From Terriglobia bacterium (GTDB taxonomy: Bacteria; Acidobacteriota; Terriglobia; Bryobacterales; Bryobacteraceae): a stretch of DNA of 64,000 nucleotides. Location of the stretch: positions 186,001-250,000 of the forward strand of contig JAIQFK010000005.1 in NCBI GenBank assembly GCA_020073305.1, in the 5' to 3' direction. The position numbers were made by a program, and so were the translations under genes. Under the pieces are notes generated by a model. The model saw only the letters and a list, made by a program, of their open reading frames with translations, made no database searches and was not told where the DNA came from. The stretch's first letter is position 1. The number at the start of each line of letters is the position of its first letter. This document shows positions 15,386 through 22,940 of the stretch, piece after piece.

Positions 15386-16435
15386 TTGACCATAGAACTC
15401 ATCCAGCGGCTAGCCCACGAATGCGGTTTCGAGCTGGCCGGCGCTGCTCCGGCGGTTCCGCTCGGGGAGGCTGGCTACTACAGGCACTGGGTCGCCGCCG
15501 GCTTCGCGGGCGAGATGAAGTACCTGACCGATCATCGCGCCGAGGTCCGCGACGATCCCGGCAAGCTGCTGCCGTCCGCCAGATCCGTGATCTGCGTTGG
15601 CAAACTCTATAACGGTCCGGAGCCCTATTCGACCCAACTCCACGATCGCGAGCTGGCTTGGATCTCGCGATACGCCTGGGGCGAGGACTATCACGACGTG
15701 CTGCGCTGCGGGCTCGCACGCCTGGTCGAGAAGATCCGCGAGCACAGTGCGGGGCCATTTGATTGGAAAATCTGTGTGGACACCGCTCCTTTGCTCGAAC
15801 GCGCCTACGCGCGCCGCGCGGGTCTGGGCTGGATCGGGAAGAACACCTGCCTGATCAACCAGGATATGGGCTCATGGTTCTTCCTTGGCGAGTTGATGGT
15901 GTCGCTCGCGATCGAGCCCGGCGCGCCGCCACCCGACCGCTGCGGCACCTGCACACAGTGCATCGATGCCTGCCCCACCGCGGCCATTGTGCCCGCCGGC
16001 GTTCCGGGAGGCCCCGAATGGGCGATCGATTCACGCCTGTGCATCGCGTATTTTACGATCGAATTGCACGGTTCTGTTCCCGCCGAAGCTCGCGCACAGA
16101 TGGGGAACCATGTTTTCGGCTGCGATATCTGCCAGGATGTGTGCCCATGGAATCACAGCGCTCCGGTCACCAGCGAGTTGGCGTTCTCGCCGCAACATTT
16201 CGCGCCCGACCTCGCGAGGCTGGCACAGATTTCCGAAGAAGAATTCCGCGCTATTTTCCGCTCCAGTCCCGTCAAGCGCGCCCGGTACGCCGGGTTTCTC
16301 AGGAATGTCGCCGTGGCCATGGGCAACCAGCGCTCCGGGCGTTTTCGCCAGCCACTCGAGAGCCTGGCGCGTTCGCCCTATGCGCTGGTGGCGGAGCACG
16401 CGCGCTGGGCGCTCGCGCAATTGGCGCCCAGATGA
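15386..16435 (+). CDS. queG: Epoxyqueuosine reductase
   Basis: A 349-residue cytoplasmic enzyme that reduces epoxyqueuosine to queuosine in tRNA, using cobalamin and two [4Fe-4S] clusters. Cluster cysteines are visible at Cys186/189/192/196 (CGTCTQCIDACP) and Cys246/249/253 (CDICQDVCP), with Cys219 between them. The catalytic aspartate region is VDTAPLLERAYA (Asp132) and GWIGKNTCLI follows. The start is TTG, the only in-frame start before the conserved N-terminus, and it follows a -10 box by 9 bases. The gene overlaps the next by 4 bases (ATGA). Its B12 dependence fits with B12-dependent MetH elsewhere in the window. Confidence 0.95.
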   Translation: MTIELIQRLAHECGFELAGAAPAVPLGEAGYYRHWVAAGFAGEMKYLTDHRAEVRDDPGKLLPSARSVICVGKLYNGPEPYSTQLHDRELAWISRYAWGEDYHDVLRCGLARLVEKIREHSAGPFDWKICVDTAPLLERAYARRAGLGWIGKNTCLINQDMGSWFFLGELMVSLAIEPGAPPPDRCGTCTQCIDACPTAAIVPAGVPGGPEWAIDSRLCIAYFTIELHGSVPAEARAQMGNHVFGCDICQDVCPWNHSAPVTSELAFSPQHFAPDLARLAQISEEEFRAIFRSSPVKRARYAGFLRNVAVAMGNQRSGRFRQPLESLARSPYALVAEHARWALAQLAPR

Positions 16436-16707
16436 GGGCCGCGGTCAGAATTCTCGCCGCCGCCGGATGCTTGATCATCCTGTTTGGGTTCCTTGCCCTG
16501 GATTTCATCCCCGAACGCATTCTGGCCTCGCTGCCAGCCGATCAACGGGCTCGAACGGATCGAAGCATTGTAGAGATGGAGTGGATCACTCGGGGGCTCT
16601 ATAGCATGACAGCGGGCGCTGTCACGCTATTGGCTGCATTGTTGCTCCGCATCATGGGAGGGCGCAGAGGTCGCGCCGGAAACGGAGCCCAGTTAGAATC
16701 GAAGTAG
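16432..16707 (+). CDS. Small membrane protein of unknown function
   Basis: A 91-residue protein with two predicted membrane segments: AAGCLIILFGFLALDF near the N-terminus and MTAGAVTLLAALLLRIM in the second half. A charged loop containing ADQRARTDRS lies between them and the tail is basic. No family is recognised. ATG 16432 overlaps the queG stop codon (ATGA) and the stop is 2 bases before the next gene, so it is co-translated with queG and the TPR protein. Confidence 0.75.
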   Translation: MRAAVRILAAAGCLIILFGFLALDFIPERILASLPADQRARTDRSIVEMEWITRGLYSMTAGAVTLLAALLLRIMGGRRGRAGNGAQLESK

Positions 16708-16709
16708 GA

Positions 16710-17894
16710 ATGTCGCGTTTCTGGATTGCGTTACCGGCTGCTCTGCTGGCTCTCCCTCTCCTTGCTCAGGATTCGCCCGACGCCCGCGGCCTGAATCACT
16801 TTTACAGCCTCGAATACGATCAGGCGCTGGCGGAATTTGAAAAAGCCGAGCAGCAGAATCCGCAAGCCATCGGGCCGCACAATCACGTCGCGCAGACGCT
16901 GCTCTACCGGGAGATGTACCGCAACGGCGCGCTCGAGACGGAGTTGGTGTCCGGCAACAACCCGTTTCTGCGGCGGGCGAAAATGAATCCCAGTCCCGCG
17001 ATTGAGAAACGGTTCAGTGACGAGATTCAGAGGGCTCTCGACCTGGCGAACGCCCGGCTCGCCCGGAATCCCAATGACACTGGGGCGCTGTACGGCCGGG
17101 GCGCTGCTTATGCTTTGCGCGCCAATTACGAGTTTCTGGTGAGGAAAGCCTGGCGGGATGCGTTGCACGACGCTACCTCAGCGCGCAAGGATCACAATCG
17201 TATTACCGAACTGGAGCCTTCGAATTACGATGCGCGCTTCATTCAAGGCCTGCACGATTACGTGGTGGGCAGTCTGCCGTGGCACTGGAGGCTGCTGGGG
17301 TTCCTGGTCGGCTTCCATGGCGACAAAGACAGAGGCATTCACACGGTGGAGGAAGTCGCGCGCAAGGGTAGCAACAACAAGGTGGATGCCGAAATGCTGC
17401 TCTGCGCTCTCTACCGGCGCGAGGAGAAACCGAAGCAGGCCATTCCTCTGCTGGAAGATCTGCTGCGCCGCTTCCCGCACAACAACCTGCTGCTGTTTGA
17501 AGAAGCACAAATGTACAGCTCTCTCGGCAACAAGGACAAGGCCATCGGGGCAATTGAACGCATCGCGGCAATGAAGCAGGGCGGGCTGCCGGGCTTCGCC
17601 GATGTACCTTGGGAGAAGATTTATTTCCAGCTCGGGAACATCGAGTTCTGGTACAACGATCTCGATCGCGCGATCGAGAATCTTAGGAAAGTCACCGCCT
17701 CCCGGAACGAAGTGGACCTCAACACCGGCGTGCTGGCGTGGATGCGCCTGGGCCAGATCTACGATATGAAGAACCGCCGCGCCGAGGCTCTCGATGCCTA
17801 TAAACACGCCATCGCCTTTGCACCCGAGGCCGACGCCGCCAGGGAATCGCGCGGCTACATGTCGTCACCGTACCGCCGGGAAAAGCAATCGTAG
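16710..17894 (+). CDS. Exported TPR-repeat protein
   Basis: A 394-residue protein with a signal peptide (ALPAALLALPLLAQ) and TPR-like helix pairs through most of its length, for example LEYDQALAEFEKAEQQNP near residues 31-50, an internal pair around KPKQAIPLLEDLLRRFP, and a C-terminal repeat with RLGQIYDMKNRRAEALDAYKHA. It probably acts as a periplasmic scaffold; no enzymatic motif is seen. It starts 2 bases after the small membrane protein, and the last residues RREKQS are basic. The partner is unknown. Confidence 0.82.
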   Translation: MSRFWIALPAALLALPLLAQDSPDARGLNHFYSLEYDQALAEFEKAEQQNPQAIGPHNHVAQTLLYREMYRNGALETELVSGNNPFLRRAKMNPSPAIEKRFSDEIQRALDLANARLARNPNDTGALYGRGAAYALRANYEFLVRKAWRDALHDATSARKDHNRITELEPSNYDARFIQGLHDYVVGSLPWHWRLLGFLVGFHGDKDRGIHTVEEVARKGSNNKVDAEMLLCALYRREEKPKQAIPLLEDLLRRFPHNNLLLFEEAQMYSSLGNKDKAIGAIERIAAMKQGGLPGFADVPWEKIYFQLGNIEFWYNDLDRAIENLRKVTASRNEVDLNTGVLAWMRLGQIYDMKNRRAEALDAYKHAIAFAPEADAARESRGYMSSPYRREKQS

Positions 17895-17941
17895 GAAGCA
17901 AGAATGGAGCAGCGGCTACCGTGTAAACTCAAGGAAGCCGC

Positions 17942-19234
17942 ATGCCCCGTTTCTTCGTCCAGAATTTCGGCTGCCGTGCGACGCAAGCGGATGGCGCCGC
18001 GCTTGAGGCGCAACTGCGAGCGCGCGGTCTTGAGTGCGCTCCCGACCGCCCCGCCGCCGACTTCGTCATCCTGAACACGTGCACCGTCACCTCTTCGGCC
18101 GACGACGACGTGCGCCAGACCGTGCGGCGCGTGCATCGCGAGAATCCCGAAAGCCGCATTCTGGTGACGGGCTGCTATGCGCAGCGCGCGCCCGAAGAGC
18201 TGGCCGCGCTACCCGGCGTCGCATGGGTTGTGGGCAACTCGCATAAAACCGGCATTGCGGATCTGCTGGCGGGCGCCCCCTACCATGGCCAGATTCTGGT
18301 AGGCGACATCTTCGCCTCGCAGGATTTTCTCACCGCTCCGGTGATGGAAGCCACAGTTGATCGCGCGCGGCCCAATCTTAAAATTCAGGACGGCTGCAAC
18401 AACCGTTGCTCGTTTTGTATTATTCCGTTCGTGCGCGGACGATCGCGCAGCTCGTCGTCCGATTTCGTCGTCGAGCAGGTCCGGAACCTCGCCGGCCGCT
18501 ATCGCGAGGTCGTGCTCAGCGGCATCAATCTGGGTCGCTGGGGCCGGGAACCGGGGAGCAACCTGCGCCTTGCCGGCCTGATCCGCCGCCTGCTGGCCGA
18601 GACCGAAATCGACCGGCTGCGCTTAAGCTCGGTCGAGCCAATGGATTTCTCCGACGAGCTGCTGAACCTGATGGCTGCATCGCCACGCATCGCCAAGCAC
18701 GTGCACGCCCCGTTGCAGTCAGGTTCCGATCGCGTGTTACGCCGCATGCGCCGCAAGTACCGGCCGCGTCATTATGCCGACCGCATCATCAGAGCCCGCC
18801 GCTTGATGCCAGACGCGGCCATCGGCGCCGACGTGATGGTGGGTTTCCCCGGAGAGACCGACTCCGAATTTGAGGAGAACCGCGCGTTCATCGATTCCCT
18901 TCCCTTCACCTACCTCCACGTGTTCACCTATTCCGAGCGTCCTGGCACACCGGCCGCCGCGATGCCGGACCCTGTGCCCATGCACGTTCGGAGACATCGC
19001 AGTCGCATCTTGCGCGAGCTGGCAGCGGAGAAGAATCTCCAGTTCCGCCGCCGGATGATTGGCCGCAAGCTTTCGGTCGTTACGCTCGAAGAACCGCGCG
19101 TTGCGCTGAGCGATAACTTTCTAAAGGTGGAGTTGCCAGCGGCGCGGCCGGCGAATGAATTGATCGACGTGGAAATCGGCGGGCTGACCGCGGCGGGACT
19201 CCGCCAAGCCGCCGCCCTGCCGGTCGTCATTTGA
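17942..19234 (+). CDS. mtaB: tRNA t6A37 methylthiotransferase MtaB
   Basis: A 430-residue radical-SAM enzyme that converts t6A37 to ms2t6A37 in tRNA. The N-terminal UPF0004 domain has cluster cysteines Cys11, Cys47 and Cys78. The radical-SAM motif CNNRCSFC holds Cys152, Cys156 and Cys159. A TRAM-like domain closes the protein. The opening NFGCRATQADG and the LQSGSDRVLRRMRRKY segment are typical of the MtaB branch rather than MiaB or RimO. AAGGAAG at 17931-17937 is a good ribosome binding site. It sits in a tRNA-related neighbourhood with queG and a tRNA-binding-domain protein. Confidence 0.93.
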   Translation: MPRFFVQNFGCRATQADGAALEAQLRARGLECAPDRPAADFVILNTCTVTSSADDDVRQTVRRVHRENPESRILVTGCYAQRAPEELAALPGVAWVVGNSHKTGIADLLAGAPYHGQILVGDIFASQDFLTAPVMEATVDRARPNLKIQDGCNNRCSFCIIPFVRGRSRSSSSDFVVEQVRNLAGRYREVVLSGINLGRWGREPGSNLRLAGLIRRLLAETEIDRLRLSSVEPMDFSDELLNLMAASPRIAKHVHAPLQSGSDRVLRRMRRKYRPRHYADRIIRARRLMPDAAIGADVMVGFPGETDSEFEENRAFIDSLPFTYLHVFTYSERPGTPAAAMPDPVPMHVRRHRSRILRELAAEKNLQFRRRMIGRKLSVVTLEEPRVALSDNFLKVELPAARPANELIDVEIGGLTAAGLRQAAALPVVI

Positions 19235-19237
19235 ACT

Positions 19238-19720
19238 ATGACCCCTGACCCCAAACGCGAACTTCTCCGTCATACCGTCGGCACGCTGGCTTACCGGGGA
19301 GGCAAAGCGGTGCGCGGCGCGCCGGCTGGATTCGCCGAATTCCGCGCAGGCACGAAAACTCGCACGCCAGGACAGATCCTGGCCCACGTCGGAGATCTCC
19401 TCGACTGGGCTCTCGCCATGGCGCGAGGAAAGCACGAGTGGCACACTTCTGCGCCGCTTCCATGGAACGAAGAAGTCAGCCGGTTCTTTGCGGCTCTCGA
19501 AGCGTTCGATGCATACCTGGGTTCGGACTCGCCGCTCGGTTTTTCATCGGAAAAGCTCTTTCAAGGGCCCGTCGCCGATGCTCTGACGCACATTGGCCAG
19601 ATCTCGATGCTCCGCCGCCTCGCGGGCGCCCCGGTGAAGGGCGAGAATTATTTCCGCGCCGCGATCACGGCCGGCCGCGTCGGGCCCGATCAGGCCGCGC
19701 CCGTGCAGGAGTTTGAATGA
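19238..19720 (+). CDS. DinB-superfamily protein
   Basis: A 160-residue protein with the layout of the DinB four-helix metal-binding fold. The segment TPGQILAHVGDLLDWALAMARG holds the first expected metal histidine, and DALTHIGQISMLRRLAG holds the other. The spacing fits DinB/YfiT-type thiol transferases or damage-inducible proteins of unknown reaction. It begins 3 bases after mtaB and its last 4 bases overlap the next start, so it belongs to this operon. The substrate is not evident. Confidence 0.78.
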   Translation: MTPDPKRELLRHTVGTLAYRGGKAVRGAPAGFAEFRAGTKTRTPGQILAHVGDLLDWALAMARGKHEWHTSAPLPWNEEVSRFFAALEAFDAYLGSDSPLGFSSEKLFQGPVADALTHIGQISMLRRLAGAPVKGENYFRAAITAGRVGPDQAAPVQEFE

Positions 19721-20070
19721 CTCCCGCTCCCATCAAGCCGCCCATATCCATGGATGTTCTCAACCAGGTCGACATTCGCACCGGCACCATCGAGTCCGTC
19801 ACCGACGTCGCCGGTTCAGACAAGCTGGTCGCGCTGCGCGTGAATTTCGGCGATCACACGAGGACCATTGTAGCGGGCCTCAAGCAGGAACGCGCCAATC
19901 CTCGCGAGATCGAAGGCCGCCAGGCGCTGTTCGTCGTCAACCTGGAGCCGCGGAAGATGCGCGGTGTGCTCTCCGAAGGCATGCTCTTCGATATCGGCTA
20001 CGCCGATGGAGTGCGGCCCGTGCTTGCGGTCACCGAATCACCCGTTCCCGACGGCTCGCGCGCCGGGTAG
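19717..20070 (+). CDS. Stand-alone tRNA-binding (OB-fold) domain protein, CsaA/MetG C-terminal type
   Basis: A 117-residue protein that is essentially one EMAP-II/tRNA-binding OB fold, as in CsaA and the C-terminal domain of methionyl-tRNA synthetase. Typical pieces are VDIRTGTIESV, LRVNFGDHTRTIVAGL, LFVVNLEPRKMRGVLSEGM. It likely binds tRNA non-specifically as a dimer, perhaps as a chaperone. The ATG overlaps the DinB stop (ATGA). Its neighbours mtaB and queG also act on tRNA, which makes a tRNA role plausible. I leave out a gene symbol, because CsaA and trbp111-like proteins cannot be told apart here. Confidence 0.88.
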   Translation: MTPAPIKPPISMDVLNQVDIRTGTIESVTDVAGSDKLVALRVNFGDHTRTIVAGLKQERANPREIEGRQALFVVNLEPRKMRGVLSEGMLFDIGYADGVRPVLAVTESPVPDGSRAG

Positions 20071-20111
20071 AATTTTGAGACCTCAGACCGATTTCCGGCA
20101 TCTATATAAGC

Positions 20112-20756
20112 ATGAAGATCGGCATCATTGGAGCGGGCAATATCGGCGCGACCGCTGCTCGCCTTTTTATCCATGCGGGCCACGAGGTCGCAATCAGTAA
20201 TTCCCGCGGACCGGATTCACTGCGTGAGCTCGTAGTACTGCTTGGTCCGCGCGCGCACGCCATGACGGTGGATGACGCCGCGGGATTCGGCGATGTGATT
20301 GTGCTCGCTGTTCCGTGGCGGTCGCCGGAAGCGCTGCCCAAACCCGAGACGGTCGACGGGAAGATCGTCATCGACGCGATGAATCCGTATAAACCCGATT
20401 TCACTTTCTACGATCTGGGCGATTCGACCTCCAGCGAAGAAACCGCCAAGCGGCTTCCGGGAGCACGCCTGGCGAAGGCATTCAATACCATCTACTATCA
20501 GCACCTGTCGGACCGCGGCCGCACGGACTTGCCGGTGGATGAGCGGCACGCGATCTTCGTCGCCGGCGATGACCTGGAGGCTAAGCGCGCAGTCATGCAA
20601 TTGATCGAAGAGATCGGTTTCGCGCCGGTCGACACTGGTTCGCTTCGCGATGGCGGCCGGAAGCAGCAGCCCGGTAGTGCGATTTACAATAAGCCCATGA
20701 CCGGGCTGGAAGCCAAAGCGGCCCTTACCCGGCTCGCGCAGGCGTATGCTGGCTGA
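20112..20756 (+). CDS. F420-dependent NADP reductase-like NAD(P)-binding protein
   Basis: A 214-residue Rossmann protein. The nucleotide-binding loop GAGNIGATAARLF follows immediately after the start (residues 6-18), then AISNSRGP, which favours NADP(H). The later segments AKAFNTIYYQHLSD and PVDTGSLRDGG are typical of the Fno-like family annotated as NADPH-dependent F420 reductase. Whether this organism makes F420 cannot be judged from the window; many bacterial members act without F420. A TATATA-like stretch lies just before the ATG. Confidence 0.83.
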   Translation: MKIGIIGAGNIGATAARLFIHAGHEVAISNSRGPDSLRELVVLLGPRAHAMTVDDAAGFGDVIVLAVPWRSPEALPKPETVDGKIVIDAMNPYKPDFTFYDLGDSTSSEETAKRLPGARLAKAFNTIYYQHLSDRGRTDLPVDERHAIFVAGDDLEAKRAVMQLIEEIGFAPVDTGSLRDGGRKQQPGSAIYNKPMTGLEAKAALTRLAQAYAG

Positions 20757-20771
20757 ATAAGGATATTGAAG

Positions 20772-21329
20772 ATGATCAGATACACTGGCTCGTCACTGCT
20801 GTTTTTGTCTCTGTCTCTCACTGCCTTCGCGGCGCAGGACGTGGTGAGCGCCGTTTCAGGCACCGTGAAGAAAGTGGATGCGACTACCAAAACCATCGTC
20901 GTCAAGACCGCTGACGGCGCCGAGCACACGTTTCACTTTGTCGGAAAGACCACGGTGCACGGCGCGGAGGCAACCGGCGAGGCCGCGCAAGATGCGTTCC
21001 ACGGTTTAAGGGAAGGCAGCGAAGTGGCGGTGCATTACGCCACCAAGGGCTCCGAAGAGACGGCCGAGGAGGTCGACAACGTTGGAAAGAGTGGGCTGAA
21101 GGCGACCGAGGGTACTGTCTCGCGCATTGGCAGCGGAGGTAAGACCATCGTCGTAAAGACCGCCGACGGCACGGAAGAAACCTATCAATTCGCCAGCCAC
21201 GCGGCCAGTGCAGCCGGCAAGGACATCGCCGCGGGAAGCGAAAAGTCAGCCAAGGTGACGGTTTACTACACGGAGAAGGCCGGGCACAAAATCGCCCATT
21301 TCTTCAAGAGGGCCAAGGACGCGATGTAG
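20772..21329 (+). CDS. Secreted protein with two tandem copies of a short beta domain
   Basis: A 185-residue exported protein with a signal peptide (SSLLFLSLSLTAFAA). The mature part is two copies of one unit: GTVKKVDATTKTIVVKTADG with TFHF, then GTVSRIGSGGKTIVVKTADG with YQF. Each is followed by an Ala/Gly-rich stretch and a VHY or VYY strand, so internal duplication is clear. No enzyme motif is seen. I chose ATG 20772, because the upstream TTG 20766 is just 6 bases earlier. Metal or ligand binding is possible but not shown. Confidence 0.8.
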   Translation: MIRYTGSSLLFLSLSLTAFAAQDVVSAVSGTVKKVDATTKTIVVKTADGAEHTFHFVGKTTVHGAEATGEAAQDAFHGLREGSEVAVHYATKGSEETAEEVDNVGKSGLKATEGTVSRIGSGGKTIVVKTADGTEETYQFASHAASAAGKDIAAGSEKSAKVTVYYTEKAGHKIAHFFKRAKDAM

Positions 21330-21542
21330 GCCGTAGCGATTCGAAGTTCACCTACCGGACAGCGCCGAGTCGCCAGTTCTTGGACAGCAGCATTCCGGGG
21401 TGGAGTGTCCAACTTCCGGCTGGCGACGGCTCACCCGGAGACTCTTTTTGATGTTTCGGGACCAGTCTCCGATAACGCCGTCGTACCGCGACAATCAGAT
21501 TCGCGGGAGGCTGCTCTTTAGACTCGTTTGGAGAAAATGGGC

Positions 21543-21815
21543 CTAATCGTGGACATCTAAGGCCGTCCGATCTTCCGGTCTGGCCTGCTGAACTGGATGG
21601 CACTCGGTCGTGGCACTTTCAACCTGCCACTCAACCCTAGGATCGTCACTGAGGCGAATTCCCTCGCGCATGAATGCATCAGGGTCAAGCGCACGGTTGC
21701 CCTCCTCTGTCGGTTTTGTGATCGCCTCCGTCAGCGGCACATTGACATAGGCATCCTCGATTGTTATGCGCCGCAGTCGCAGCGAGATGCAGTAGATACT
21801 GCCGTCGGGGCTCAT
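21543..21815 (-). CDS. Small conserved-looking protein of unknown function
   Basis: A 90-residue soluble protein on the minus strand. It starts with SPDGSIYCISLRLRRITIED and contains AYVNVPLTEAIT, EEGNRALDPDAFMREG and DPRVEWQVES, a pattern that reads like a real globular protein rather than chance coding. I believe similar acidobacterial hypotheticals exist, but could not check. ATG 21815 is preferred to ATG 21824, because a TAGAAT hexamer ends 6 bases before it, which would suit a leaderless transcript. The stretches on both sides (21330-21542 and 21816-21993) show no other supported gene. Confidence 0.6.
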   Translation of the reverse strand: MSPDGSIYCISLRLRRITIEDAYVNVPLTEAITKPTEEGNRALDPDAFMREGIRLSDDPRVEWQVESATTECHPVQQARPEDRTALDVHD

Positions 21816-21993
21816 TGCCTCCATTCTACGTGTGCGGAACCCTGGACTGCGGATCAGGTCCGTCTGTGCGCACCGCCAACAGTGTGCCTTGTAAGCATTG
21901 CCTGACGAAAAGTGCGTTATCGGAAAGTCCGCTGATTCGACTGAAGTAACGACCTAATCCGGCAGGCGGTTGCGCACTTGCATCTACGCCACT

Positions 21994-22593
21994 TCACATC
22001 TCCCGCCGGCCCTCCATGGCTTTCCAGATCGTCACTTCGTCGGCGAATTCGATATCGCTGCCTACTGGAATGCCCATGGCGATGCGCGTCACGCGGATGC
22101 CCAGCGGCTTGATCAGCTTGGAAAGGTAGACGGCCGTCGCTTCGCCCTCGGCGGTGGGGTTGGTGGCCAGGATCACCTCTGCGATCTGTCCTGCGCCGAT
22201 CCGCTCGATGAGGTTCTTGATCTTGAGCTGCTCCGGACCGATGCCGCGCAAGGGCGATAGTGCGCCGTGCAGCACGTGGTACACGCCAGCGAACTGCCGC
22301 GTGGTTTCGATGCCGATGATGTTGTGCGGCTCTTCCACCACGCACAGCACTTTCTGATCGCGCGTCGTGTCCCGGCAAAACAGGCAGAGTTCACCTTCGC
22401 TGATGTTGTTGCACACCGGGCAAAGGCCCAGCTTGTCCTTCACGTCGAGGATGGCTTGTGCCAGCCGCTCTGCATCCTCGCGGGTGCCGCGCATCAGGTG
22501 AAAGGCAAGGCGCTGCGCGGATTTTTGTCCGACGCCCGGCAGATGCTTGAGTTCGGTGATGAGCCGCGCGAGAGGCTCGGCGAAATCCGGCAT
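21994..22593 (-). CDS. recR: Recombination mediator RecR
   Basis: A 199-residue RecR, the usual length. The N-terminal helix-hairpin-helix ([20 protein letters not shown]) binds DNA. A four-cysteine zinc finger follows (CPVCNN and CLFC). A Toprim domain has [25 protein letters not shown] and [12 protein letters not shown]. It works with RecF and RecO to load RecA on gapped DNA. It is the third gene of the classic dnaX-ebfC-recR order, starting 6 bases after ebfC. Confidence 0.97.
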   Translation of the reverse strand: MPDFAEPLARLITELKHLPGVGQKSAQRLAFHLMRGTREDAERLAQAILDVKDKLGLCPVCNNISEGELCLFCRDTTRDQKVLCVVEEPHNIIGIETTRQFAGVYHVLHGALSPLRGIGPEQLKIKNLIERIGAGQIAEVILATNPTAEGEATAVYLSKLIKPLGIRVTRIAMGIPVGSDIEFADEVTIWKAMEGRREM

Positions 22594-22599
22594 GTAAGG

Positions 22600-22908
22600 T
22601 TAAAACATTCCGGGCGGAAGCCCGAGCCCGCCCAGCAGCCCGCCCATTTTCTGCTTGGCCTCTTCTTCCACCTTCTTCACGGCCTCATTGCACGCCGCCA
22701 GCACCATGTCCTGTAGCATCTCGACATCGCCCGCCACCTCCGGGTCGATCTTCACGCTGAGCAGGTTCTTGTTGCCATCCATCTTGACGCTCACCATGCC
22801 GCCGCCGGACGTGGCTTCCACGCGGATCTGCGCAATCTCTTGCGCCATTTTTTCCTGCATTTGCTGCGCCTGCTTCATCATGGCGCCCATGTTTCCCGGA
22901 AGCTTCAT
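22600..22908 (-). CDS. ebfC: Nucleoid-associated protein, YbaB/EbfC family
   Basis: A 102-residue YbaB/EbfC protein. The N-terminal helix is rich in Met/Gln (GAMMKQAQQMQEKMAQEIAQ), followed by the conserved SGGGMVSVKMDGNKNLLSVKIDP strand region and a C-terminal helix NEAVKKVEEEAKQKMGG. It binds DNA as a dimer and affects nucleoid structure. It lies 32 bases after dnaX and 6 before recR, the conserved order for this trio. Confidence 0.95.
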   Translation of the reverse strand: MKLPGNMGAMMKQAQQMQEKMAQEIAQIRVEATSGGGMVSVKMDGNKNLLSVKIDPEVAGDVEMLQDMVLAACNEAVKKVEEEAKQKMGGLLGGLGLPPGMF

Positions 22909-22940
22909 TTCGTCAGACTCCTTTGCGGCAGAATCATAGC

